Below, in pieces: positions 17,810-23,693 of a DNA stretch of 26,391 nt (position 1 is its first letter; every line of letters begins with the position of its first letter). The DNA is from a virus: positions 1 to 26,391 of IMG/VR virus record IMGVR_UViG_3300032070_000026; one strand, 5' to 3'. A model generated the notes under the pieces. The model did no database searches, had not been told where the DNA came from, and worked only from the letters and a program-made list of their open reading frames with translations. Both the position numbers and the translations under genes were made by a program.

Positions 17810-18009
17810 GATACCTTAACAGGAATATCAATGAAAACTTCTTTTGCATTATGAGTGTGAGGAGGAACAGTAATCATTTCCTCGGATACTTCTACCCATC
17901 CCTTTCCATTACAACCATAACAGGTTTCATCAGGCCAAGAAAATGTTGAACCATAAAAACCATAAACCCTCCCGCTTCCTGAACACACAGGACATAAAAC
18001 AGCTTTCAT
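17806..18009 (-). CDS. Small Cys-rich zinc-finger-like protein, 67 aa
   Basis: The product has two CxxCxGxG-type motifs, CPVCSGSGRV near residues 6-15 and CYGCNGKGWV near 30-39, as in the DnaJ central zinc domain. That is enough for one zinc site. The rest is a short beta tail. ATG 18009 is chosen because GGAGG lies 10 bases upstream and the upstream stop overlaps it (TAATG). A longer start at 18036 lacks a good SD. The DNA is more AT-rich than flanking genes, a sign of separate origin. Function unknown, perhaps nucleic-acid or protein binding. Confidence 0.65.
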   Translation of the reverse strand: MKAVLCPVCSGSGRVYGFYGSTFSWPDETCYGCNGKGWVEVSEEMITVPPHTHNAKEVFIDIPVKVS

Positions 18010-18542
18010 TAAAGTTTTGCCTCCGCCACCGGGCATCCGCGTCTCTTTACTGTTTCCGATTCCCGCGTAAGGGGCGCGGCTTTTCCGATCTCCTTTTTCA
18101 GGTCTTTGCGCAAATCTTCAATAGACATCTTTTCCCGGCTGGGAACGTCCTGGTCGCGGGGGGGCGGCAAAGGCATTATTGCCGACGCCCGGGGTCGCGG
18201 GGTGGGCGTGGGATGGGGCTTGAGTTCCGTTCCGATTCCGGCGGAAATCCTGAGTTCGGCTTCGAGTTCGGCGTTCCGCTTGCGAAGATATTCAAGTTCC
18301 TCCTTGGCCGACATCCTGGATACCGGCCTGGCATGGTCCTTGAAATATTCCTGGATGAGCCCGAGCGGAACAATGAACCTCGTGTCCTGATGGACGATCC
18401 TGAAGTCTTCGCCTTTTTGTTCTGCCGCCGAAAGCATCGAAACCAACTGGTCAACGCTGAAGGCGGTCCCACCCCCGATTGCTGTCACCAGTTCGGGAAA
18501 CGAGACTTGCCGCCATTCGTGCGCTACTTCTTTTCGTGGCAT
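18009..18542 (-). CDS. Hypothetical protein with coiled coil and Pro-rich segment
   Basis: The product is 177 residues. The N-terminal part (to about 70) is a compact mixed fold with VSFPELVTAIGGGTAFS and RFIVPLGLIQEYFKD. A coiled-coil helix (about 78-98, AKEELEYLRKRNAELEAELR) leads into a Pro/Thr/Arg-rich linker (about 107-130) and a charged C-terminus. No family is recognised. ATG 18542 has AAGGAG upstream. It lies in the packaging end of the late operon and overlaps the next gene by one base. Confidence 0.65.
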   Translation of the reverse strand: MPRKEVAHEWRQVSFPELVTAIGGGTAFSVDQLVSMLSAAEQKGEDFRIVHQDTRFIVPLGLIQEYFKDHARPVSRMSAKEELEYLRKRNAELEAELRISAGIGTELKPHPTPTPRPRASAIMPLPPPRDQDVPSREKMSIEDLRKDLKKEIGKAAPLTRESETVKRRGCPVAEAKL

Positions 18543-18551
18543 GATAACTCC

Positions 18552-18719
18552 TTATCCTTTTTTATTTTTCTGGCTTCTCAGGAGGCCCTTGTGGGCCATA
18601 TTGAGAACCTGAAGATACGGTATCGCTTCGCTCTTTGAAGAATAACATTTCTTGACTTTTCCCGTATCCACCTCTACGACGCAAAATTTTCCGCCTTTGA
18701 CTTTTAATTTGACTGGCAT
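18552..18719 (-). CDS. Small basic protein, 55 aa, first gene of late operon
   Basis: This short frame encodes 55 residues (MPVKLKVKGGKFCVVEVDTG at the N-terminus), Lys-rich with a beta-like start and a basic C-terminus. An SD (GGGGAG) lies 7 bases before ATG 18719, and its stop lies 9 bases before the next start with that gene's own SD between, a normal operon arrangement. The function is unknown. Confidence 0.6.
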   Translation of the reverse strand: MPVKLKVKGGKFCVVEVDTGKVKKCYSSKSEAIPYLQVLNMAHKGLLRSQKNKKG

Positions 18720-18800
18720 TTAAGTTCTCCCCTTAATAGAAAAATGTGCATAACAATAGAAACTTAACACTAATTTTTGGAAAGTCAAGGAAAAGATATG
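18720..18800 (-). promoter_or_regulatory. AT-rich gap, candidate late promoter
   Basis: This is the largest gap in the minus-strand block and separates two gene groups. On the minus strand a TTGACT -35-like box is at 18788-18783, but no good -10 lies 16-18 bases downstream (best is TAAGTT, 3 of 6). Late genes may therefore need a phage factor, or no promoter may be here. Confidence 0.25.
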
Positions 18801-18870
18801 AAGCCGCCGACCCGCTCCGAAGATAGTGAAAGGAGGTTGACGATGGTCAGGATCGGGGAGCCGGCGGCTT
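18801..18870 (-). terminator. Candidate terminator hairpin, early minus unit
   Basis: Nine-base arms AAGCCGCCG (18801-18809) and CGGCGGCTT (18862-18870) pair, with a further 4-bp CTCC/GGAG helix inside. The loop is long, about 38 bases. On the minus transcript the stem spans the last codons of the gene ending at 18847 and is followed by CAUAUCUUUUCC, a modest U-tract. It could end the early minus-strand unit. Confidence 0.35.
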
Positions 18871-19095
18871 TTGTTCCGGCTCCAATGCGTTGGCGATTTC
18901 AGAATGCTTGAGGACATATATCAAATCGATATTAGCTTTTTCCCTGTCGTGGAACCTGAGTTCAAGCGCCGGAGAAAGAAGAAAAGAATTCATCAGTTGG
19001 AACAGGAAATCCTCACGGCTGACGGGCTTCTTGCTTTTAGCCTGGAGAATATCGTACAGTTCCTTAACCGTTACCTGTTTTATGACTTCTCGCAT
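18847..19095 (-). CDS. Hypothetical protein, 82 aa
   Basis: The product is 82 residues. It begins MREVIKQVTVKELYDILQAK, and a central helical part runs about 25-65. It has no cysteines and no membrane segment, and no family is recognised. ATG 19095 overlaps the 3' end of the preceding gene by 16 bases and has GGAG upstream, so coupling is likely. It is the last gene of a four-gene minus-strand group that probably belongs to early rather than late expression. Confidence 0.6.
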   Translation of the reverse strand: MREVIKQVTVKELYDILQAKSKKPVSREDFLFQLMNSFLLSPALELRFHDREKANIDLIYVLKHSEIANALEPEQKPPAPRS

Positions 19096-19565
19096 TCTGC
19101 TCCGCTCTTGAGCTTTTTCAGGATGAATGTCAGAAGAGCATCGAGGAGGTTCCCGCCCTTTTCAAAAGCAAGGTTCCCGTCCTCCAGCCTGAAATAAATG
19201 TCGGCGTGCCCCGTCTCGGCGAACTGATAAACGGCGTGAACGTCGCATCCCTGTTTCCTTATCCAGACAATCGCATCCTCGATTGTCCAGAGCGGCCAGA
19301 AATTCGCAGGCTCTTTCGGCCTCGACCCGGACTCTTTCTCATACCGGGCCATGACCTCTCCGACGTCATCGTCCCAGAAAATATCGGCTGGGCCCTCAAG
19401 CAGACGCCAGCAGAGTTTGGAAATCTCTCTGGATAATTCGACCTGCTCTTTATCCGGCTTGAGGTTATCCTTGTGGGGACCTCTCGTCATGCCGAATACG
19501 ATCGCCTCTTTATGAAGAAGCGCCTGCTGGATCCGGCCTCTGCAAAGCGTAACGTCGATTAACAT
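19080..19565 (-). CDS. Hypothetical early protein, 161 aa
   Basis: The product is 161 residues. The centre carries an aromatic/acidic patch (GPADIFWDDDVGEVMARYEK, then FWPLWTIEDAIVWIRKQGC). The C-terminal half is an alpha/beta pattern (HADIYFRLEDGNLAFEKGG, then LLDALLTFILKKL). The layout faintly recalls small phage alpha-beta-alpha sandwich proteins, but I do not claim that family. ATG 19565 starts 4 bases after the upstream stop, with a weak AGGG-type SD. Confidence 0.6.
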   Translation of the reverse strand: MLIDVTLCRGRIQQALLHKEAIVFGMTRGPHKDNLKPDKEQVELSREISKLCWRLLEGPADIFWDDDVGEVMARYEKESGSRPKEPANFWPLWTIEDAIVWIRKQGCDVHAVYQFAETGHADIYFRLEDGNLAFEKGGNLLDALLTFILKKLKSGAECEKS

Positions 19566-19568
19566 GGC

Positions 19569-19931
19569 CTAGCCCTTAATCCTTACTCCAAGAAACAGGA
19601 GGAATTCGGGAAGTTTGGAGGAACGAATGACAGACACCGCAGCATGAACGATGGTTCCGGCCGTCGAGAAAGAATCTTCCGGCCCCGACGGTATCTGATA
19701 TGGTGCTACCATCGTTTCCTGAAACTTCTCCACCGCAGCCTCGTAGAGTTGCCCGTCAACGGTAAAGATGCCCGACTTTTCTCCGATGAAAGTATTGTGG
19801 TCGGCATTAATCATTTCCCGGTGCATCTTCAAGTGGACATCCAGAAGCCTCTGCAGCGCCCTGTCGGAAGTCCGCCTCTTCTTCCTGTGAAACAACCTCC
19901 AAACAATCGGCCTTACTTTCCTCACCTTCAT
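19569..19931 (-). CDS. Hypothetical early protein, 120 aa
   Basis: The product is 120 residues with a strongly basic N-terminus (about 1-22: Lys/Arg-rich, suggesting nucleic acid binding). A His- and Met-containing helix follows (HLKMHREMINADHN), then a mixed alpha/beta body and a hydrophobic C-terminus (LPEFLLFLGVRI). That last stretch is too short for a confident membrane helix. ATG 19931 has a strong AGGAGG 6 bases upstream. Function unknown. Confidence 0.6.
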   Translation of the reverse strand: MKVRKVRPIVWRLFHRKKRRTSDRALQRLLDVHLKMHREMINADHNTFIGEKSGIFTVDGQLYEAAVEKFQETMVAPYQIPSGPEDSFSTAGTIVHAAVSVIRSSKLPEFLLFLGVRIKG

Positions 19932-19940
19932 GTCAACCTC

Positions 19941-20300
19941 CTATGACCTTAAGACACAGACGCCGTCCTTTAAAAAATCAAGTGCCTCATCCAGCTTCTT
20001 AAAGAACGTTTCCCCGAATTCCTGCTTCTTGCCGGCTTCTCTCCTGCCCTCTGCATCAAGATTGTCTTTCGGATAATAGACTATCCAGCCATTCTCGATC
20101 TTGTGAATTGTATAGTTTATGTCAACCTCCCATAGTTTTTTACCTTCGGTAAGTGAACGGATGGACCTATAAAGGTCGAGATCATATTTCCATATTACAA
20201 TCGCCGCCTTTGACCAAAGCGGTTCCGTCCGGATTCTTATAAACCGTTCTAATCGTTCAATCTCTTCATCAACCCTTGTCAGGACTTCTTTTCTTGTCAT
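19941..20300 (-). CDS. Hypothetical early protein, 119 aa, promoter-proximal
   Basis: The product is 119 residues. A charged helix at the N-terminus (MTRKEVLTRVDEEIERLERF) is followed by an aromatic beta region (GKKLWEVDINYTIHKIENGW) and a C-terminal helix (FFKKLDEALDFLKDG). No family is recognised. ATG 20300 has GAGG upstream and lies about 15 bases downstream of the -10 element of the minus-strand early promoter, giving a very short leader. Confidence 0.65.
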   Translation of the reverse strand: MTRKEVLTRVDEEIERLERFIRIRTEPLWSKAAIVIWKYDLDLYRSIRSLTEGKKLWEVDINYTIHKIENGWIVYYPKDNLDAEGRREAGKKQEFGETFFKKLDEALDFLKDGVCVLRS

Positions 20301-20315
20301 CGTCAGCCTCTACCC

Positions 20316-20344
20316 ACTATCACGATTACAGGGCCCCATGTCAA
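20316..20344 (-). promoter_or_regulatory. Early promoter, minus strand
   Basis: On the minus strand there is a perfect TTGACA (20344-20339), a 17-base spacer and GATAGT (20321-20316, 4 of 6 to TATAAT). It is positioned about 15 bases upstream of ATG 20300. It matches the plus-strand promoter at 21 of 29 positions, including both hexamers in full, which makes chance unlikely. Confidence 0.75.
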
Positions 20345-20442
20345 CCCACTACCCTAAAAATTCCTAGAAAATTGATGAGAAAATGACATAATCACAATCC
20401 TTCCCCAGTACCAACTATTCCCTCAGGGGTACGGCCTCTTTC

Positions 20443-20570
20443 TAATAGTACTATTATCTAAGATAGTTGTATCTATTTACTATTATGAATAGTAAGTGAT
20501 AATCTTAATAGTAATATTCTATTATATAATAGATATTGTGTAGGATGATTAATAGTAGGGTGATTAATAG
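20443..20570. repeat. TAATAG/CTATTA palindrome and direct-repeat array
   Basis: Eight exact copies of the hexamer occur in 128 bases: TAATAG at 20443, 20506, 20527, 20550 and 20565, and CTATTA at 20451, 20480 and 20519. They form a perfect 14-bp palindrome (20443-20456), an 8-bp inverted repeat with a 3-base spacer (20477-20495) and a perfect 16-bp palindrome (20518-20533). A 10-bp direct repeat TGATTAATAG is at 20546 and 20561. The arrangement looks like multiple sites for a dimeric DNA-binding protein. Confidence 0.75.
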
Positions 20571-20684
20571 AATGTGTTCAACAGGTATCAATAGATATCC
20601 AACAGATAATAAGTATTCACTAAGTACAATCTGCCTTACATTACACTATAGCGACAACAAGGTTATGGATTCTTTTCAGTCAGG

Positions 20685-20713
20685 TTGACAGGTGGGCCGG
20701 ATTCCGTGATAGT
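20685..20713 (+). promoter_or_regulatory. Early promoter, plus strand
   Basis: A perfect TTGACA (20685-20690), a 17-base spacer and GATAGT (20708-20713) lie about 15 bases before the first plus-strand gene at 20729. The spacer shares a GGxCC core and CGT end with the minus-strand partner. The host sigma-70 holoenzyme is the likely user. Confidence 0.75.
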
Positions 20714-20728
20714 AGTTGAGACCGAAAG

Positions 20729-20911
20729 ATGGAAGCATCCAAACAGACTGAACGAAAGCCGAGGATAGTGATCCGGCGGCAGCCGGACGCCCGTCTTACT
20801 AAGATGATGCTAAACGCTGTAGATAAGCGGCTTTCAAAAACCGAGAGGGCGTTATGGCAGAAACAGGCATGGATGACGGCGAAAAGAATCGAAGGGGGAG
20901 GGTATAATTGA
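20729..20911 (+). CDS. First early-operon gene, 60 aa basic protein
   Basis: The product is 60 residues and strongly basic (KPRIVIRRQPDARLTKMM and later WQKQAWMTAKR), probably helical. The ATG is only about 10 bases after the expected transcription start, and no clear SD is visible. The message may be nearly leaderless. It overlaps the next gene by one base (TGATG). Small basic early proteins often bind nucleic acid or host factors, which is inference here. Confidence 0.55.
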   Translation: MEASKQTERKPRIVIRRQPDARLTKMMLNAVDKRLSKTERALWQKQAWMTAKRIEGGGYN

Positions 20912-21090
20912 TGCCCTACAAGGATTCTGAACAAGCGAAGATTTATGCCAGAGCGTGGTATATGCGCAACAGTAAGCGTCTTCGCGCGAAGAAGGACAGC
21001 GACGAGTATCGCGCTAAGCGGCGGCTATGGGAAGAATTATTCGCTCGTTATTATGCCGACGGGGGGATTTTGCCTGGAGAGAAACCATGA
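20911..21090 (+). CDS. Small basic early protein, 59 aa
   Basis: The product is 59 residues. It begins MPYKDSEQAKIYARAWYMRN, a highly charged amphipathic N-terminus like that of several small phage proteins, and is followed by an Arg/Lys-rich helix. ATG 20911 overlaps the previous stop and has GGGGGAGGG upstream, a strong SD. A longer TTG start at 20908 is less likely. Function unknown. Confidence 0.6.
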   Translation: MPYKDSEQAKIYARAWYMRNSKRLRAKKDSDEYRAKRRLWEELFARYYADGGILPGEKP

Positions 21091-21512
21091 GTTGCCACAA
21101 ATCCCCCGAGCGAATGCAAAGCGACATGGACAAGGCCATCCGCAAGGAACGACGGGAGCGGAAGCGGCAGGAGCGGGACGAAAGACGCAAACTCAGGAAA
21201 GAAAAACAGCGCGTCCGGGAAAGCATCGCCAAGAACGGCGTGCCCGGGGTTCAATTCCATGAATCGTCTTTCGGATTCTGGGATGCCATTCATCATGACG
21301 CCTTGACCTGCTGCGAAAGCTGCAATCGCGTGGTTTACGAAAGCCGAATGATGGGGGACATCTGCGAACAGTGCTTTTATTCAAAGGAGGCGATCCGCGA
21401 CGAAGGATTAAAGTCGGAAACACAAAGAGACGCGCCGGAGGCGGATCGACTGACAGCAACGGGTAAATCCCTAGAGGTTCCGCCTTCCGGCCAATTAAAA
21501 CTTGAGCTATGA
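21087..21512 (+). CDS. Cys-rich early protein with basic coiled-coil, 141 aa
   Basis: Residues about 9-55 form a very basic Arg/Lys/Glu helix (KAIRKERRERKRQERDERRK), and about 70-105 hold a CCESC ... CEQC pair that could bind one zinc ion. The C-terminus is disordered. ATG 21087 overlaps the previous stop (ATGA) and has TGGAGAG upstream. An upstream in-frame start at 21027 would lie inside the previous gene. It may be a nucleic-acid-binding early regulator, inferred from composition only. Confidence 0.6.
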   Translation: MSCHKSPERMQSDMDKAIRKERRERKRQERDERRKLRKEKQRVRESIAKNGVPGVQFHESSFGFWDAIHHDALTCCESCNRVVYESRMMGDICEQCFYSKEAIRDEGLKSETQRDAPEADRLTATGKSLEVPPSGQLKLEL

Positions 21513-21520
21513 GGGAGACA

Positions 21521-21805
21521 ATGGAAAAGACAAAACACACCCCGGGACCGCTTCCAGGCGTTGAGCCTTATGTAACAACGAGAGGCGGCGTTGTTATCCT
21601 GAACGGCCCCTTCGACATCGATCAGGCCCGCCGGATTGCGAGGCTATGCAAGGCCGCGCCGGAAATGTTGATTGCGTTGCGAGATGTCTTGGAACTCCTT
21701 ATGAACATGGACGAGGATGCCCCATACAGCAACAACAACAGGGGCCGGCGGATGGCTGCCATAACAAAACTGGCCGCCGCCATAGACAAGGCCGAGGGCT
21801 GCTGA
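21521..21805 (+). CDS. HTPGP-type conserved small phage protein, 94 aa
   Basis: The product starts MEKTKHTPGPLPGVE. The N-terminal HTPGP motif and the later ARLCKAAPEMLIALRDVLELL segment match a widespread small phage protein pattern of unknown function, recalled from general knowledge. ATG 21521 is chosen because GAGG sits 6 bases upstream. ATG 21509 is also in frame and overlaps the preceding stop, but has no good SD. No domain of known activity is visible. Confidence 0.65.
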   Translation: MEKTKHTPGPLPGVEPYVTTRGGVVILNGPFDIDQARRIARLCKAAPEMLIALRDVLELLMNMDEDAPYSNNNRGRRMAAITKLAAAIDKAEGC

Positions 21806-21955
21806 TTGTGGGAAGCTATAGGATGGATATCGTTCTGGTTTCTGGTCGGATTGATAGGCCGCGGGCTGAGCACGGAATCGCGCAGGGCAGGAAACAGGAA
21901 ATCGAAAACGTATAAACCGTGGAGAGAAGCGATAGAGAAATGGAAGCCGCGATGA
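21806..21955 (+). CDS. Putative small membrane protein, 49 aa, TTG start
   Basis: A frame begins with TTG right after the previous stop, with GAGG about 8 bases upstream. The N-terminus is a hydrophobic, Trp/Phe-rich segment (GWISFWFLVGLIGRG, residues 6-20), then a basic tail (KSKTYKPWREAIEKWKPR). That fits a single short membrane anchor with a cytoplasmic tail. Its TGA overlaps the next ATG (ATGA), which supports real translation. Confidence 0.5.
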   Translation: MWEAIGWISFWFLVGLIGRGLSTESRRAGNRKSKTYKPWREAIEKWKPR

Positions 21956-22242
21956 GAAGAACCTGGAAAACAAAAGACGGGACAAAGATAAAGATTAAAG
22001 ACATGGAATCTTCTCATATCAAAAACTGCATCCGGATGTTAGAGCGATGCCACGAACATGAGAAATATCTTGGGTGGACGGCAATAGGCGGGCTTACGGG
22101 TGAAATGGCTATTGAGGCGGCAGAGACCGCCATGCTGAGCCTTGAAGAGAACGGGTTTAACGACAGGGCAGATGAATTTATATTTGCATTTGAGCAGGAA
22201 TTAGAGAGACGACAGAGAAAAGAAAATGAAGCAATTTTTTAA
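21952..22242 (+). CDS. Conserved small phage protein, 96 aa
   Basis: The sequence RRTWKTKDGTKIKIKDMESS, then HIKNCIRMLERCHEHE, matches a pattern I associate with uncharacterised small proteins of many tailed phages. The C-terminal half is helical and acidic. ATG 21952 overlaps the previous stop (ATGA) and has GGAAG 5 bases upstream. The alternative start at 21919 lies inside the upstream frame without a good SD. Function unknown. Confidence 0.65.
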   Translation: MRRTWKTKDGTKIKIKDMESSHIKNCIRMLERCHEHEKYLGWTAIGGLTGEMAIEAAETAMLSLEENGFNDRADEFIFAFEQELERRQRKENEAIF

Positions 22243-22567
22243 ATGGAAAAAAATAAGAAGCTACGGAAAGCGTAGTCCGATCTTTTATAAAAGCGACAGG
22301 AAACGAGTCGGCATTGAACACAATAAAATGTTCATTATGGCAGAGGTTCAAACTCGCATTAACGGCCCAAACACGGCCTGGGGAAGGATTTATTTAACGG
22401 TCGAATGGCCTACGTTTGACGAACAAAAATGGGGATGGCAATTATACAGACACGAAAGTGGTCATAATGCCTCACATAAAATCCGGGCTTGGTGTAATTA
22501 TTTATTAAATTATTTTCCTTATGGAATATCAAAAATAGAAGGCGCGGTAAAATGGGAGGAGGAATGA
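22226..22567 (+). CDS. Hypothetical AT-rich early protein, 113 aa
   Basis: The product is 113 residues, basic and aromatic-rich. It begins MKQFFKWKKIRSYGKR, and a Trp-rich centre (WGRIYLTVEWPTFDEQKWGW) suggests beta structure. The DNA is more AT-rich than its neighbours. It overlaps the previous gene by 17 bases with a weak SD, and its stop overlaps the next ATG. No family is recognised. Confidence 0.6.
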   Translation: MKQFFKWKKIRSYGKRSPIFYKSDRKRVGIEHNKMFIMAEVQTRINGPNTAWGRIYLTVEWPTFDEQKWGWQLYRHESGHNASHKIRAWCNYLLNYFPYGISKIEGAVKWEEE

Positions 22568-22776
22568 GCAACCACGCTCGGAAGGCAGTCGTCGCGCAGA
22601 ATGGCCGATGTATTACAGTGCTCGGTGCCGGCGGCAAGAAATGGAAATTGCGTCCTGCTTCTTTCTGCGCTTGGGCGGCTAAGAGTTCAAATAGACGGAA
22701 AATCATCGGGTTCGGCGATACGGTTTGGAAAGCAATTCAAGACGGAGAAAAAATAATCAAAGGAGAAAGGAAATGA
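22564..22776 (+). CDS. Small basic early protein, 70 aa
   Basis: The product is 70 residues with a basic, Gly/Lys-rich core (TVLGAGGKKWKLRPASFCAW) and a helical C-terminus. ATG 22564 overlaps the preceding stop (ATGA) and has a strong GGAGGA. Upstream in-frame ATG 22552 would add four Gly-rich residues from the SD region itself. Function unknown. Confidence 0.6.
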   Translation: MSNHARKAVVAQNGRCITVLGAGGKKWKLRPASFCAWAAKSSNRRKIIGFGDTVWKAIQDGEKIIKGERK

Positions 22777-23693
22777 CCGAAAAAAAAGAGACAAAGACAA
22801 CAGCGATTGTAAGGAAAGAGGCCGAACCGCTTGTCCCGGACGCGGAGAATATGACCAAAGTTATCAAGGTTCTTCTCGCTTCCGGAATGTGGCCGCAGTT
22901 TGAGAATGAGCCTCAAGCCTGGGCTGCTGCGGAGTATGGACGGGAACTGGGGCTGGGTCCCGCGATGTCTCTCAATTCGATCTTCCCGGTCAACGGCAAG
23001 CTCGGCATAATGACAAACGTTATGCTGGCTGTCGCCGCTCAAAAAGCCGGAGTGACCTGGAAGGTTGAAGGCATGACGCCGAAGGGCTGCATTATCGTTT
23101 TCATGAGACCGGGATTCGAACCGCTGAAGGTGAGTTTTGATGAGTCGGACGCCCGAGCCGCCGGGCTACTCTCGAAGGACAACTGGAAGGGGTATCCGAC
23201 CGACATGTATTATATCCGGGCTGCAGCCAGGGGGATCAGGAAGATCGCGCCCGATGCCGTCCTGGGAATCTATTCCGTGGAGGAGCTCCGCGACGTGGGA
23301 CCGGACATCATGCCGAAGCCGGAGGAGATCAAGGAGGCGGAAGTCGTCAAGGAAAAAGCCGTGGAGTCCGTGAAAAAGGCCAAAGAGAAGCCGAAAGAAG
23401 AAGTGAAACCGGAAGTCCAGCCGGAACAGACGGAACTCGACAAAACAAAGAAAGCGATCCTCCGGATGCTCGAAACACTTACCGTGGACTACAATCATTC
23501 CGCCGATGAGTTTCTTGGAAAGATCCAAGCGAGACTTCTCAAGGTATTTGGCCGGGCCGTGGAAAGGATTCCCGAAGACCTCACCCAGAAAGAGGCGACG
23601 ATTATCCTCAATGCCCTGAAGAACACCTTGGACGCGGAGCAGGCTGCGGCGGCAAAGAAAGAAGATGAAAGAGAGAAGGAGGACGTGCTGTGA
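22773..23693 (+). CDS. RecT-like single-strand annealing protein
   Basis: The product is 306 residues. Residues about 25-175 carry the RecT/RedB-like pattern: IKVLLASGMWPQF, EYGRELGLGPAMSL, NSIFPVNGKLGIM, then YIRAAARGIRKIAPDAVLGI and the IYSVEELRDV-type end. A Lys/Glu/Pro-rich linker (about 180-240) joins a helical C-terminal domain (about 243-306), which may bind SSB or the nuclease partner. It would anneal complementary strands in phage recombination and replication. It is coupled to the nuclease gene downstream by a GTGA overlap. ATG 22773 has AGGAGAAAGG upstream. Confidence 0.75.
   Translation: MTEKKETKTTAIVRKEAEPLVPDAENMTKVIKVLLASGMWPQFENEPQAWAAAEYGRELGLGPAMSLNSIFPVNGKLGIMTNVMLAVAAQKAGVTWKVEGMTPKGCIIVFMRPGFEPLKVSFDESDARAAGLLSKDNWKGYPTDMYYIRAAARGIRKIAPDAVLGIYSVEELRDVGPDIMPKPEEIKEAEVVKEKAVESVKKAKEKPKEEVKPEVQPEQTELDKTKKAILRMLETLTVDYNHSADEFLGKIQARLLKVFGRAVERIPEDLTQKEATIILNALKNTLDAEQAAAAKKEDEREKEDVL

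Larger units (their letters stand above)
20301..20728. promoter_or_regulatory. Divergent early control region, possible origin
   Basis: This 428-base region has no credible gene on either strand. It is AT-rich in the middle and GC-richer at each end where the two promoters sit. It contains the TAATAG array (20443-20570) and two CAACAG copies 21 bases apart (20579-20584 and 20600-20605, two helical turns). An AT-rich, repeat-dense, divergent region next to replication genes would suit a replication origin as well as operators. The sequence alone does not decide between them. Confidence 0.6.

Noticed and set aside
18843-18911. 22-codon plus-strand frame with AGGAGG before ATG 18843
   Set aside because: It is antisense to the end of the 18847 gene and part of the hairpin region, and the peptide has no recognisable feature. 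The SD could be chance.
18720-18917. 65-codon minus-strand frame
   Set aside because: It overlaps the terminal part of the 18847 gene in another frame and the gap, with no SD. The 55-codon frame at 18552-18719 is the better gene.
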